From Pictodentalium vernedei (lineage: Eukaryota > Mollusca > Scaphopoda > Dentaliida > Dentaliidae), in NCBI GenBank assembly GCA_031216915.1, contig CM062289.1:57478577-57542576 (forward strand): a DNA stretch of 64,000 nucleotides, in the 5' to 3' direction. Of the stretch, positions 31,808-43,745 are shown piece after piece. How positions within the stretch are numbered: position 1 is the stretch's first letter; each line of letters opens with the position of its first letter. Both the position numbers and the translations under genes were made by a program. Under the pieces are notes generated by a model. That model was not told where the DNA came from, did not search any database, and saw nothing but the letters and a program-made list of their open reading frames with translations.

Positions 31808-32845
31808 GAGGATTCTGGGTAAATTTGTCCTATAGCACTACATGATACTTTTATTGGGGGAAACATCATGGGATCCAGAAAAGGGATTATGGGAACATTA
31901 CTCCCTTTCAATCGAACACGACCTTTTAAAAATCTATAGCACTACGTGCTAAGCCGATAAAATGGGAAATCCATATCAAATAAAGTCGTTTTTGGTGATT
32001 TACGCCCATTCTCGGGCTCATTTGGGTAATTATACAGGGAAGTCGTTCCAGAAAATACTCCCAGTCAATCGAACATACCTGTTACAGACCTCTTAGCCCC
32101 ATAAGAAGCCACGGTCACGTGCCACCATAAAACAAAGATGGCGGCCCCTTCATATAAAATGGACGACGGAAACACGTATCACCCTAACAACACGAGCTGC
32201 GTATGCGCACTCACATCACCCATCACCATGACAATGACGTCACAACATGGCCGCTCACACGGGTTACCAGGACAATCACTTGATACCCATAATGCATTGC
32301 GGTATGCCGTCACATGAGATCCCCCAGATGAGATCCCCCAAATAGGGCCCGTCTAGACCCTGTCCTACTACTTGAGTACTTGGAATAGGGTCAGAACTAA
32401 CAAGAATAGACCACAATATAAGCCGATAAAATGGGAAATCCGTATCAAGTAAAGTCAATTTCTGTGATTTGGGGTGGATTTTGGTGATTTGGAGAGATTG
32501 TTGGGCTGTTTGTGATAATTTGATTTACTCCGATTCAATCGAACATACACTCCGAACATACCCCTGTCCTATGAGATGGTGTTAGGTAACATAGCAATCA
32601 CGTGCTACTATAGAAACAAAGATGGCGGTCTCCAGTATACAAAATGGACGACGGAAACACGTGTCACCCTAACAACACGAGCTGCGCATGCGCACTCACA
32701 TCACCCATTACTATGACAATGACGTCACAAGATGGCCGCTCAAGCGGGTTACCACGACAACACAACATGGCGCCACTGGGTCACGTGACTATGACGTCAC
32801 ATGAGATCCCCCAATCCATCCCTGAAATATACGAGCTATACTACT
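31808..32845 (-). repeat. Right terminal inverted repeat of element 1
   Basis: Inverted copy of 16510-17573, ending ...cgagctatactact at 32845. It keeps the internal duplication and the TGACGTCA, CACGTG and TGCGCATGCGCA sites (32683-32694; the inner copy has a substitution). A few differences from the left repeat show the two have drifted independently. Confidence 0.9.
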
Positions 32846-32851
32846 CACGTG
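32846..32851. repeat. Right target-site duplication (CACGTG)
   Basis: Immediately follows the right TIR and differs at one base from the left copy. The flank that follows (tatatttttagaagattctc) continues the sequence found at the empty site after 49781. Confidence 0.9.
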
Positions 32852-33031
32852 TATATTTTTAGAAGATTCTCTATCTGTTATTAATCTTCGGCGTCAATCT
32901 TTGATCTCGTTTGGGACGATCAGTAATTAACACCTTTTCGGCAAGAGCCATCGAAATTTAAAATAAAAAAATAATCAAATTTCACTAAAACCTTTTGCAG
33001 AATCGAGTTTTTTCAGAAAACTCTGTCGCGA
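32852..33031. repeat. Segmental duplication, copy 1 (middle piece)
   Basis: Matches 49782-49963 almost base for base. It shows that the segment left of the Polinton (to 16509) and this one were contiguous before insertion. Confidence 0.85.
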
Positions 33032-34117
33032 TTGCGTGTGTCATTTTCAAAATTCCGATCAGTAATCATGAAATTATAAATATGTAGTTGGCAATAACAA
33101 AATTGAAAGCATGTCGGCCAAACTTGCATGACGTCAGAACTCGATTCGGGTGAAATACTGCGGTGATGCACTGAAAGGTTGAGAGTAGGCTTTAAACTGG
33201 CCATGGAATGGTCCTAAAATCAAGTTCATTGTGCAGCGTTACTGCTAATAGGTTTCCCGTATTTCTTGTTAAAATGTTGTTTCCGACAAGGCCAAGTACC
33301 ATGGAAAATTTGGAATACTGGACAATGGGATACGGACACCTGCCCCATGAACAACTGCCTTCTATTAAAATTAATTAGCGGGGACGTCTGCCCCCCCCCC
33401 CCCCCCCCCATCACCCTGCTGTTTTTTTTATCTACGGCACCTGCCCCCTGCAGTTTTTTTTTACTTTTTACCTAGGGCACAAGCCCCCCTGCTCTTCTTT
33501 TTCACCAAGTACACCTGCCCCCGTTTGTTTCCTAACGGGCCCCTCCCCCATTGACCTTTCTATCTTTGGAATCACCCGAGTCGCCGGGAAGAGGGCATTG
33601 TTGCGAGCATAGCTGGCTAACTGCCCTAGGGAACGAGCCCCGAAAATATGGGTTGACCTGCCCGGTGGCCTTGCGAAGCACCTCTTTTTGTCGTTATGTT
33701 AGAAGTTGGGAGAGAATAAAATAAAAATAATTTTTTTGCGAGCCAAAAATCTGGCGGGAAATGATGGGAATGTGGGCTAGATTTGAGAAGTCTGAAGTGC
33801 AATCCATAGGATGGGGAGCAGAGCATAACTGATAAGTATTGGTGGTCGATATAAGATTTCCAGTGAATCCTCTCCAACATGAACTCAAAAGTAAGTGTAT
33901 ATTTATTTATTATCAAGAATAACCGCCCGTAAGTTCCACTCTCACTGTGTCCCGTTTCATCGGTCAATTCCACGGTGTCCCACGCCATCGGTCGATTTAT
34001 CCCAACAAAATTACCGATCTTACCACCCCCACCCCCGCCCCTCCCTGCATCTTTCTCCAACCAAACACCCATTGAAAGGTACGCCTCACTTCATATTCCA
34101 CACTGCACTGCATGATA
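33032..34117. other. Sequence present only in duplication copy 1
   Basis: Absent from the homologous junction near 49964, so it is either an insertion in copy 1 or a deletion in copy 2. It includes a C-run (33391-33410) and repeated 'cctgccccc'-type motifs. Several short open frames on both strands show no recognisable domain. Confidence 0.4.
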
Positions 34118-34121
34118 TTTT

Positions 34122-34184
<63 letters not shown>

Positions 34185-34575
34185 TTGGCGTTTAAGGCCA
34201 TGTACTTATGCACAATGGCTAATCATGACCGTGACAGTTATACGGATGGAGGAAGCCGGAGTACCCGGAGAGAACCAAGAGCAACAACGAGCTGCTGCCA
34301 GCTCCCCAAAATCGTAACTCCCCACTGCAGCACAGGCAGGGTTAGATTGGTTGAAGACATGCGTACCATTGACGTGAAGTACACCTTAGTACACGGCGGC
34401 ATCGTGCCCCCATGTCGACAATCGGCGTTATGTGCCTTGCCCAGTGACACAAAGCGGGAGTCCGAATTGATCGCTCAGACGGTCACCCAACCAATGATTA
34501 ACCGGGTTCGACGTTGCTTAACTTCGGTGATCTGACGAGAACCGTTTACCAGAACGCCACTGCGCTCTGCCACAG
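34118..34575 (-). repeat. tRNA-derived SINE with (TTTA)n tail
   Basis: Minus orientation. The tail is a long tttattta run (34125-34187) and the body contains gaggaagccggagtacccgg and ttgaagacatgcgtaccatt. The head is the segment ending near 34575 (cagtgacacaaagcggg ... tgcgctctgccacagca). It lies within the copy-1-specific region. Confidence 0.75.
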
Positions 34576-35075
34576 CATGATAAGAAAACAGTAAATAACG
34601 TTAGCTAAAATGGGATCAGTTACTTATAATATCAAATACAGTGTTGACACTATAGCATTTCCCCGACAGTGGGTCCAGGTATATACTAGTCTGTAAAACG
34701 GTTATACACTGCCCATCCTCCACCCCAGGGTGGCGACGTGGCAGTATATAGCCATCTTACAGACGCTATGTTGTGCCTAAGGAACCTTACTATAAAGGGG
34801 GGAGTTCCCCAACATGGTGCAGGTATATTTAATACTATGTAAGGCGGTTATCAAATGCAGTGGTAGCGCCAACATTTCCCCGGCAGAGGGGCTAGGTATA
34901 TACTTGCTTGTAAGACGGCTATACTGCCCATCCTCCATCCCAGCTTATATTGTATTTACATAGATGTACGAACAACACTTCTTATTTATATATATATTTA
35001 TTGTTGTTTATAACTTCATGTTTCTCATTGCTGTCATTAACTGCAGGAGGTGTGAAAAGATGACATAATCATGCA
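34576..35075. other. Unassigned sequence with a short internal repeat
   Basis: A motif with tatactagtctgtaaaacggttatac ... gcccatcctccaccccag occurs near 34680 and again, diverged, near 34895. No gene. It belongs to the copy-1-specific region. Confidence 0.35.
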
Positions 35076-36030
35076 TAACAACTGTGGTCTAATAGGAGAT
35101 AATTGATACAGGGACTACACATGACATGCTTAAGAACTTAAAAGTTCACATTTTCTGTGGATATCTTCAAGTGGTTCTCACAGATTTTCAAGAAGAATTA
35201 TTCTCGCAAGTCTTCATTAACCCTCCACAAACTGTCAAATATCAAAATGTTAGATAAATTTGAGATATAATGGGCTATTTGCATTAGACGCTAATTCTCA
35301 GACGCTGATATTGATATTAACCCTCTCCTCCAACAGTGATGTTTTAACCCAAACTTTCTTTTATCACACTGGGTTATTTGAGACTATTATACCCACTTTT
35401 CACAAGGCATCAATAAAAATACTTTAGTGATGCAATTAAAAACAATTCTCCAGACACTCCGGGGTCATAAAAAGTCATGGAATCTTGTGTTCTCCCTGGA
35501 TTTCTCTGAAAACAACTTGTAGATTTTTAAGAAAAAATGGCCATTCGTAGTTCTTGGTGTGACATTACAAGTTGCATTGAAAAATATTCCTGTTAGCACT
35601 TGTTAACCTTATACAAACTGCCAAACATCAATATTTGAGATATATAAGTTAAAATGGACCATTTTCAAATAGCCACAGCACACGATGGGCAAGTATCAAA
35701 CAAACATAACTCCTTTTGTTGGTCATTAACTTGTCAGACGACGATATTGATATTAACCCTCTCCACCATTAATGATGGTTTGTACCTAAACATTTTTTTT
35801 ATCAAACTGAGTCATTTGAGACTACAATACCCACCTATCTCATAACATCAATAAAGTAACTTCAGTGAGACAGTTCAAACAAATCATCAGACACACTGGC
35901 GTCATGAAAAATCATAGAATCTAACCTGGAAAAGCCATGATTCTCCAGAAGCATAAAGTCTAGTTAACTATGAAATATATACACTTTTCATAACAATATT
36001 TCAACTAAAACGTAAAACAGGTAGTTGGAT

Positions 36031-36062
36031 ATACTTGGTGCTTAGCAAACTTTGAGTAGTAT
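36031..36062 (-). repeat. Solo Tc1-type terminal repeat
   Basis: ggtgcttagcaaactttgag followed by tagtatata is the reverse complement of the left end of the Tc1 element at 6921. The duplicate copy is at 50919-50950. It is the only Tc1-related sequence here. Confidence 0.6.
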
Positions 36063-36070
36063 ATAATGTA

Positions 36071-36276
36071 CCGGTGTGACAGGAATGATAGTCCGTAGGA
36101 ACGTTAGTCCCTCTGGACTATTATTCCGCGGAATTATAGTCCTAGGTCTAACATTTCTAGGAATAGTAGTCCGGCGGACTACTATTCCTAGAAATGTTAG
36201 ACCTAGGACTATAATTCCGCGGAATAATAGTCCAGAGGGACTAATTTTCCTACGGACTATCATTCCTGTCACACCT
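36071..36276. repeat. Near-perfect 200-bp palindrome
   Basis: Arms from gtgacaggaatgatagtccg to its complement, centred at about 36172 on gtccggcggac. The arms contain repeats of an 'attatagtcc'-like motif, so the hairpin is internally periodic. Open frames on both strands here are mirror images. The duplicate lies at 50958-51205 with an extra partial repeat in the centre. Confidence 0.85.
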
Positions 36277-36499
36277 GAACCGGAAACACTACACACAAAG
36301 AACCCGGAATTCAAATTGTTCAAACTTTACTGTTTTTCATTTTTTTTTTAATTCTTACGCCCCAAACATTACCCACCCCACTTTCATTGAGACGACGGCC
36401 CCGAGCTACATCCAGTAATTGTTCCTGCGGCTAGTGGTGGTTCATGTTAGTTACAACAACATTAGGTTTGCGTTGGTTTTGGGCCCAACTCATTTGGGG

Positions 36500-36610
36500 T
36501 GCAGTAGTGGTTAACCGATGTAAGACAATCGCCTCTGACATCGGCCGATTTTAAGCCATCGGTTGACCATCGGTAGAGGTGTTTGAACATCGGTTCATGC
36601 CGATGGTCAC
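36500..36610. repeat. Dispersed 'catcggccgatt' repeat
   Basis: gtggttaaccgatgtaagac ... gacatcggccgatttt ... ccatcggttgaccatcggta. Similar copies at 40120-40215 and 51430-51540. Origin unknown; the small size suggests a SINE fragment. Confidence 0.5.
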
Positions 36611-36817
36611 ATGGAACACCACTGGATCAACATTGTTTGTATTTACGTTTGATTGACTATCTCATACAAGCAGTAACAAACTTAATAAGTTGCCAAAATG
36701 ATTGGCAGGAATCAAGATTGACTTAATCTCATTGATTGGCCTGATCTTTCCCTTGATTGCTGCTTCTGACACATATGCCACGTGTTGTGTGATGATTCAA
36801 TGAAATGCGACATTAGC

Positions 36818-36884
36818 GTAAACAAGTTAACAGCGAAGCGTCTTTGAACGTTGATCAAAGACGCTTCGCTGTTAACTTGTTTCC
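36818..36884. repeat. Perfect hairpin, about 28-bp arms
   Basis: aaacaagttaacagcgaagc ... and its exact complement around a short loop (gaacgttgatc). The duplicate copy near 51754-51815 has substitutions in the left arm only. Confidence 0.65.
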
Positions 36885-37029
36885 ACTGATGTATTTTTTA
36901 TTTTAATTCACACACTGACTACTCCTTTTGGTTTGTTACTATCTGATATCGGCACTCACAATCGGCAGACTGCGTACTCAACTAATCTGCAAGCAGATGA
37001 CGGTCCCAAATCCTTATCGATTAATCGTT

Positions 37030-37408
37030 AGGGTGTATTATTTATTTTACTTATTTGTGTTTAAGACCACATAATTATGAACAATGGCTAATTGTGACCG
37101 TGACAGTTTTATGGGTGGGGGAAGCCAGAGTACCCGGAGAGAACCACCGAGCGTCGACGAGCAACTTCAGCTCATTAACTGTCTAACTCTATTCAAGCTT
37201 CGCTCAAGAAGGGTTACAGCGGTTGAAGACATGAGCACCATCGACGTGGAGTACGCCTTAGTACAGGGCGTCATCGTTCCCCCATGTAGGTAACTGGGAT
37301 AAAGTGCCTTGCCCAAGGACACAACGCGGGTCGTCCCGGACGGGGATCGAACTCGGGACCTCTAGCACAGAAGTCCAACAGTCTACCACCGAGCCACCGT
37401 GCTCCCTC
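37030..37408 (-). repeat. tRNA-derived SINE
   Basis: Best-preserved head. The complement of 37325-37408 begins gggagcacggtggctcggtg, has an A-box-like GGTGGCTCGGTGGTAGA and a B-box-like GAGTTCGATCCCC, then TGTGTCCTTGGGCAAGG. The body and an A/T-rich tail extend to 37030. The duplicate is at 51945-52322. Confidence 0.8.
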
Positions 37409-38236
37409 ACTAGGGTGCAGTATTACGTTTTATCATAGGCGTACCCGTGGGATTACGGAGAGTCACCGAGAGGAAAGTCATGGTTTGTCTTCGTCTAAAT
37501 TAAGCTCAAACAGTGAAGGAAAAAATGTTGTCACCTAGATTTCGGTCTGACGAAGAACTTCTTCGGAGTACAGTCACCACAAGAAAAAAGAACACAGACG
37601 ACGAAACAAATGAAATGTGGCGATGAAAGCTCTCGTGGGCCAAGTTATGACTGAATGAGTGTGTGATACAACTTGATATGGAAAACAACTTTTGTAAAAG
37701 TAGAAAGGAAAAGGTAAAAAATACTGTAAGACAAACTCTGAAAAGTATTCTAGTAACCCCTAACTCAATGTCAAACTTAAGCCTTGGCACATTGGCAAAA
37801 ATATTCCATACAGCCTCACTACCAGAAACAAGACAATCTGTTCTGTGCCCGCTCAAAAGGAGGCTACTTTTTTTTATCTTCGGTCTCAACTCGTATGTCG
37901 AAACTACAAGCGAGAACGGATTAACAGTGCCATCAGTAAAGCTGATTAACTACCACTGGACAATCTGTTGCAATATCGCCTACCATCACAGAACGCGTGC
38001 ATTCCTTTTGTCAAAACATTTCACCTGGATCTTTCAAATCTGTCCAGCTTACTTCGAAAACAGTCTTTTTCCTGTGCTGTTTGAGCTTAATTTAGAGGAG
38101 TGTCTTTCGCTTTAGGCTCTTGAATCTCTCAGATCCAGCACACTTGGAACAGATTTGTTTTTTTATCAGAATATAAACCTTTTTATATATATGCCCGCAT
38201 TGGCACAATAGGGATGGGTGGATTGTACACATTATA

Positions 38237-38482
38237 TACAATACGTGGAGAGTGGATTGTAAGTAAATCACCCGGGTAGTGGAGTTACCACCCAAAGTAT
38301 CACTTTCAAATTCTGTACATGTGGACAAAAAAACATAAGCAATGTTTCAGCCAATGGACCTCCGTGTATAACCTGGAACTTTGCTTGTGACTGTTATGTT
38401 TTACAACAAATTTCAATTATTACATGGGTGAAATCTCCACTCTGCGGGTGATTTAGTGATAATACACTCTCCACGTACTGTA
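38237..38482. mobile_element. Foldback MITE (TACARTACGTGGAGAG family)
   Basis: Starts TACAATACGTGGAGAGTG and ends CACTCTCCACGTACTGTA, with subterminal tcacccg/cgggtga. Same family as 520-780 and, by duplication, 53150-53415. Confidence 0.65.
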
Positions 38483-38550
38483 TACACCCAAACCAGTACT
38501 AATATCATGCATATAATTTCTTGTTATTTTGTATTTTATCCCTATTCACT

Positions 38551-38657
38551 TTCGGTTTATGCGATATAAACCGAAAAAAATCAGCACAAGCTTCATAACT
38601 CGCGTAGCGAGTTATGATTAAGCTTGTGCTGAAAATGTTCGGTTTATATCGCATAAA
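38551..38657. repeat. 107-bp hairpin specific to duplication copy 1
   Basis: tttatgcgatataaacc (38556-38572) pairs with 38641-38657, and the inner arms contain agcacaagctt and taactcgc. It begins where copy 1 departs from copy 2, so it may mark one end of the 700-bp insertion. Confidence 0.6.
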
Positions 38658-39410
38658 CAGAAGGAAAACAACAGTTATTTCTTATAATTTAATCCGGCAG
38701 TAATATTAAAATATAAAAACTATGTGTATGTGAACGAAAAACTTTTAATTTTCGCATAAGACGACAGTCAAACTCAGGAAACTGTGCCACAAACAGGTCA
38801 CTTCAATCTTTGTCAAATTGTTTGTTGTTTTGATTTTCGGTCGCAGACGACAGATATTTAGCAAGTCACGTAACAATATCATTAAAAACATTTTTTTTAA
38901 GTTCCCCCAAAATCATGTTTGGGTATATGATCTTTTATTCGTCTCCCACTTCGGTATATTTTATGAAAATCAATTGTTCTTGAGAAATTATCATTTTATT
39001 CTCGCTTACTAGAGGCGATGAAAAATCGATCATTGATCTTTGTTTGCAAGCTTGTTATCCATCTATCAGTCTGCCGTCACGCCCTCACGGTGACAATTGG
39101 ATTGAGTGGGCGGGGCTTCTATAGTCTTCAAAGTTGGGTCGGATGTGCGAACGTGTAGCGACACTCCAAATCATGACGTAATTTGGTTTATACGATTTTG
39201 ACGGCTTTCACGCTGTATGCTTTCAACCAATCAAACGCAGAGGCGGGGCAAATAAATTATTATCAATAATATTTATTTTTTCTCTCTCTTATTTTTAACA
39301 TAAAATCGAACAAACGCATAATGCCCAACTCCTTGTCAAACATAATGATCCGTATACACTTGATGTCTGTCATATCCGATCTAATCTGTTTCTATATTAT
39401 TATTTTATAT

Positions 39411-40623
39411 ATGGAAACCAATCCACATACTGTTGTACATTACTACCTGAAAGTATTGGAAAAAAATAATGTTTAAACTAACAACATTAGGGAAAGGAAA
39501 TCAGTAAGGCTGGTGGAGACGTGCAGGGATTCAGCAAGTAAACTGTTCCACAGGAAGGCAAGGGTAGTAGTACTGGGGCTTCTTACTGTTATGTGGGGTG
39601 GGGATGCGCAGAATTCGTGGATTATGGCGTTGAATGAGGAGTTGGAGGAGTACTATCTTGATTTGGGAATTCCTTTTGTTGACCACTTTCGGTGATAGGG
39701 AGAGCACGTACTGGTGAGAGGGGCTGCATCGTAACAGAATGGAAACACCAGGCTCAGGTGAAAATATTCTACAGGTAGCAGAGTCTTGGGGTGTGGGGGG
39801 GGGGGGGGCAAGTGGGATCGGACGATGTCATTTCCTCGGCTGATGTATCCAATGAAATTCAATGGGTAAAAGGTAATCTAAAAACACAAGTGTTGGCTTT
39901 GGGATTGTGCTCTCTGTGGTGGAGGGAAGCAAACCCAAGTGGAATGACTCAATGTACTCAACACTTAGGTAAATAGCACGGAATTAGAAAATAAGGGACT
40001 CGCTTTGATTTTAATGGGCACATGGGCACATACGTGATAATGAATAAGGCATACACAGTGGGGACAACAAAATCAAGAGGAATGGAAGGAAGCTGTTGGA
40101 CTTCAGCACGAATATGCTCGTTTTGGTGTAGTGATTAATCGATGTACGGCAATCGCACCTGACATCGGCCGATTTCAAGCCATCGGTTGGCCATCGGTAG
40201 AGGTGTTTGACACCTGCACAACTGTACAATTATTTACCCATACAGTACACAAAATAGTGATATATGTGATTTAATCCACAGCCCCTCTATGTTAACAAAA
40301 GTCAAAAAATTATATTTTAGAAAGTCTGATACGAGTAAAACCACATTTTAAAACACTTTTTGCTTCCTCTACCCCCGAAAAACAAAATGGGCATAACCCA
40401 TTGTTTGCTTGTTAGAAAGTCTATTGAAGTTATGACACGCATCAGGAGTTCAGATATTGTGAACAGATCTGTGGCTTCGAAGTGAACTCACATCATGACG
40501 TAATTTGTTCTCCCGCTAATATAATGTCTCAGCTCAAGGGTGGGACACTTATTCAATCCCTCATCGAAAGTGCGGCAAATAAATTTAATAATCGTTCATT
40601 TTTAAAGCATTTGGAAGAATAAT
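39411..40623. other. Unique spacer with one weak coding fragment
   Basis: A plus-strand frame at 39513-39695 ends in ELEEYYLDLGIPFVDHF, faintly like the SGNH-hydrolase-type segment in some retroelement ORFs. It then stops. A 'catcgg' repeat copy lies at 40120-40215. Nothing else is recognised. Confidence 0.3.
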
Positions 40624-40727
40624 TTCGGACACGCACATCACCCAACGTGTACCTGAGAAATAAACATAATCTCCTTTGTTGGAGGTGTACGGTGGCTGAT
40701 TTAGGCCACCCTCAATACTTTTTTTTA

Positions 40728-41066
40728 TCTCGAGATCTCGAGATAATATCTCAAGATCTCGAGAAACTATCTCAAGATCTCGAGATAATATCTCAAGATC
40801 TCGAGAAACCATCTCAAGATCTCGAGATAATATCTCAAGATCTCGAGAAACTATCTCAAGATCTCGAGATAATATCTCAGGATCTCGAGATAATATCTCA
40901 AGATCTCGAGATAATATCTCAAGATCTCGAGAAACTATCTGAAGATCTCGAGATAATATCTCAAGATCGCGAGATAATATCTCAAGATCTCGAGAAACTA
41001 TCTCAAGATCTCGAGATAATATCTCAAGATCTCGAGATAATATCTCAAAATCTCGAGATAATATCA
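40728..41066. repeat. Left array of an 18-bp palindromic repeat
   Basis: About 19 tandem units of the type (a)tctcgagataatatctcaag / atctcgagaaactatctcaag. AGATCTCGAGATCT-like cores give runs of overlapping palindromes. Both strands are open across it (SRDLEI / SQDLEI repeats), an effect of unit length divisible by three. Confidence 0.9.
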
Positions 41067-41089
41067 CGAGATAAGCATAATCGGAGTCA

Positions 41090-42660
41090 CCCTTTGATCA
41101 TTAGCATGAATTCACTCAAACTGTTTATTCACTTGTCGCATCTTTTCCGACTGCAACATATTCGTGCCCCCCCCCCCCCATGACAATTACACGAATCCAC
41201 ACCTGCCACTCAGAAAACTTATCAACCAATCACCTTGTTGCGAAGTTATGACAGCCCGCCAAATCTCAATCCAGCACTAATATAAACCGAGTCCCGTCAT
41301 CCGAACTTGCACTTGCTGGTGTCTTGTTCCCACTCCAATCCCAAAGTGTCAACCCAGCACCCGGTACCTCCCAGTACCTACTGTAGCGCCCTTTACCCCA
41401 AAACACAACGTTTTCTCACTACTTTACAAGATGAAAAGTCTGTGTCTGTCTGACACTCCAATTCCAAAGTGTTGATCCAGTATCCGGTACCTCCTAGTGC
41501 ATACTGTAGTGTTTTTTACCCTAAAACTCAACATTTTCTCATTTCTTTTCCTCCCAGCCCCATGCTGATTGTAGTGATGTTTACCCTAAAACACAACGTT
41601 TACTCTCTACTTTAGAAGACACACACCCATAAATATGAAATATTTCCTTCCAGCTCCACATTGAATGGAGTGATTTTTATCACAACTCACAAAGTTTACT
41701 CACTACTTTACAAGACGCAGACCCGTAAATACCAAATAGCTCCCTCATCCCCACGCTGAAAGATTTCATCCCCACTCCCTTGGTTGATTTTTCACCCACT
41801 ATCCACTTTGTTGACGGAGACATACAGCATAAGTTTAACCTCATTCCCGTGTCCATTTTGACCGAGCAAATCGACGGTGCTACCCGATGTATAATAACCC
41901 TACACCAGCGACAGCTATAAACCTACCCGAGGATTCCCTTTTCTCTCGTTGGTTTGAAAAGAAAGTCTGGATTAGGCGTAACTAGTTACCTCCTGCGGAT
42001 ACTGCTTCCGGACGAGTGATTAAGGACCTCGCGTATTACCAATGTCAGTGTTAGAAAAGGGCTTGCCTAGTATAAGGCTGCAGATGCTAGACAAACCGTG
42101 ATTTTATGGTCAGTACCCAGAAATCTCCCGACACCCAGAAGCCGTTCTCACAATTACACACCCAAATTGAAACCCATAACATTGAGCCCAAGAGGTGAAT
42201 AGAATCCCCCTCCTGTGAATCCCAAACATGTCAGGATGGGCATGACTAACATTGTTTCCACACAAAACCCAGTTACATGTAGTAATGAAAAGATTGACCT
42301 GTCGCCCGACAAGTCTCAACAGTCCATACACCTTTCACACTCCTCCAGGGACATACCCGAAAGTGACAACTCCAATGGTGATGTATACAGTCCCGCGCAT
42401 ATAAAGAAAGACAACTTGAACCCGATTCACAGTATCTCCGAACAAGAAGAAACCCCTTCAACGTCGTTTACTGCCACCCTTAACCAGCTGCAACATGATA
42501 CCTCAATTAATTAAACGGTCCTCTTTGATCACATACTCTCACTCGCTCACATGAGACCCCCCCCCCCCCCCCCCCCACCCCCGGTACTTGTGACCCCTAC
42601 CACCAACGTCAACTCATGAACCGACAGTAATACAGGACATCCCGTCCCATAAGATTGGTT
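41090..42660 (+). repeat. Left inverted arm of the foldback element, with open frame 42215-42514
   Basis: The arm pairs with about 43704-45340. The frame 42215-42514 encodes SNEKIDLSPDKSQ and SFTATLNQLQH-type sequence. The right arm preserves the same reading frame (44273-43746 minus), with substitutions and a 4-residue in-frame length difference. This could be a remnant ORF of a parent element; I recognise no domain. A C-run lies at 42549-42566. Confidence 0.5.
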
Positions 42661-43354
42661 GGTCCCCTATGTTCTCACCGGCTGAAACCCATTCCAAGCT
42701 GAGAAACCTTAATTTCGCCATCCATGAGAGCATAGTTCCACCAGGACCACGCACAACAGACCACTCCCTCTTAACCCACAAGATGACACAGACACACACC
42801 CAATTTATGAGAGCAACATCTTGCCCAACCAAACCCCGATAGCGCATCACACCATTAATTTGTCTTCCGACAATACCCAACTAAGAATACACTTTTCATA
42901 CTCATTCAGTGGGACTCCCAACAATATCCCTCAAAACGGCACCACTGCGAACCACTCTGCAATGATAGTCGAAACTCAAACCTGTGAACATACCGCCCGA
43001 TTTGACCTATCGCTGCTATAGCTCCCAAAAAATGTTTGACCCAATTTGTGGTCCTCCCAAATGAGCGAAAGTGTCTCTCCCGCCAAACAGTGAACCCCGC
43101 AATGTTGTGTTGAAAATATGTTCCCACTTTCTATCTTGCTATTCCAGCTTTATGGGGCCGGGTGTAGCAAAATAGAAAGTGGAAACATTGGGGGACCTAT
43201 CAATCTTATGGGACGGGATGTCCTGTATTACTGTCGGTTCATGAGTTGATGTTGGGGGTGGGGGTCACAAGTCCGGTGAGGGGTCTCCTGTGAGCGGGTG
43301 AGAGTATGTGATCACGGAGGATCGTATGGTTAAGAACATAGGGGACCAATCAAT

Positions 43355-43703
43355 TTATTTATGTATTTATTTGTGGTTGTTTAAGGTCACATATTTCTGA
43401 AAAATGGCTAATCATGACCATGGCAGTTTTTCGGATGGAGGAAGCCGTAGTACTCGCAGAGAACCACCGAGCAACGGCGAGGAACTGCCAGCTCCCCTGC
43501 ATACTAACTCCACACAAGCAGGGTAGCATTGGTTGAAGACAGGTGCACCATCGACGTGCATTACGCCTTAGTATACAACGCCACCGTGCCCCCACGTAGG
43601 CTGTGAGGGTGAAGTGTCTTGCCCAAGGACACAACGTGGTTGCCGAACCAAGGATCTCTCGGCTTGTAGCTTGCACCTATACCTACTCAGCCACGGCTCC
43701 CCC
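43355..43703 (-). repeat. tRNA-derived SINE in the foldback centre
   Basis: Tail at the left (ttatttatgtatttatttg) and head at the right (tgtcttgcccaaggacacaa ... ctcagccacggctccc). Flanking ggaccaatcaat and ggtccaattaat look like an imperfect target duplication. It sits only in the spacer between the arms. Confidence 0.75.
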
Positions 43704-43745
43704 AGGTCCAATTAATCTTATGATACGGGATGTTCTGTATTACAT

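Larger units (their letters stand above)
16510..32845 (-). mobile_element. Complete Polinton/Maverick, element 1 (16.3 kb)
   Basis: The element is bounded by roughly 1-kb terminal inverted repeats starting 5'-AGTAGTATAGCTCG, with the Polinton-typical AG end and 6-bp target duplications. All recognised genes lie on the minus strand. From right to left these are PolB with zinc fingers, PC4-like, packaging ATPase, two conserved unknowns, integrase, two-TM protein, penton-like, pX-like, capsid, protease, small basic protein and BIR-RING IAP. This is the full virus-like Polinton gene set. Several genes are broken, so this copy is not autonomous. The homologous empty site at 49776-49781 proves the boundaries. 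Confidence 0.95.
35076..39410. repeat. Segmental duplication, copy 1 (right piece)
   Basis: Matches 49966-53640 in order: 335-bp-type repeats, a Tc1 end, a foldback palindrome, a 'catcgg' repeat, a hairpin, a SINE, a long non-coding tract and a foldback MITE. About 700 bp (38550-39250) present here is missing in copy 2. Open frames such as 37663-38115 are frameshifted or truncated in copy 2 and show no domain, so I do not call them genes. Confidence 0.85.

Noticed and set aside
33626..34072. 148-residue minus-strand frame
   Set aside because: Glycine-rich start comes from a C-run and nothing in it resembles a known family.
36042..36351. Overlapping open frames on both strands of the 36-kb palindrome
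   Set aside because: The two proteins are mirror products of a perfect inverted repeat and have no start or family support.
37325..37408. Functional tRNA gene
   Set aside because: The A- and B-box-like motifs belong to the head of a SINE copy with body and A/T-rich tail; it does not fold as a complete cloverleaf by eye.
37663..38115. 150-residue open frame on the plus strand
   Set aside because: The duplicate at 52591-53027 is frameshifted in the middle and no domain is seen. Conservation reflects the segmental duplication.
40585..41183. Long open frames on both strands (SRDLEI/SQDLEI repeats), also at 45341-45866
   Set aside because: They arise because an 18-bp palindromic repeat has no stop in either frame. 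Sequence is explained entirely by the satellite.
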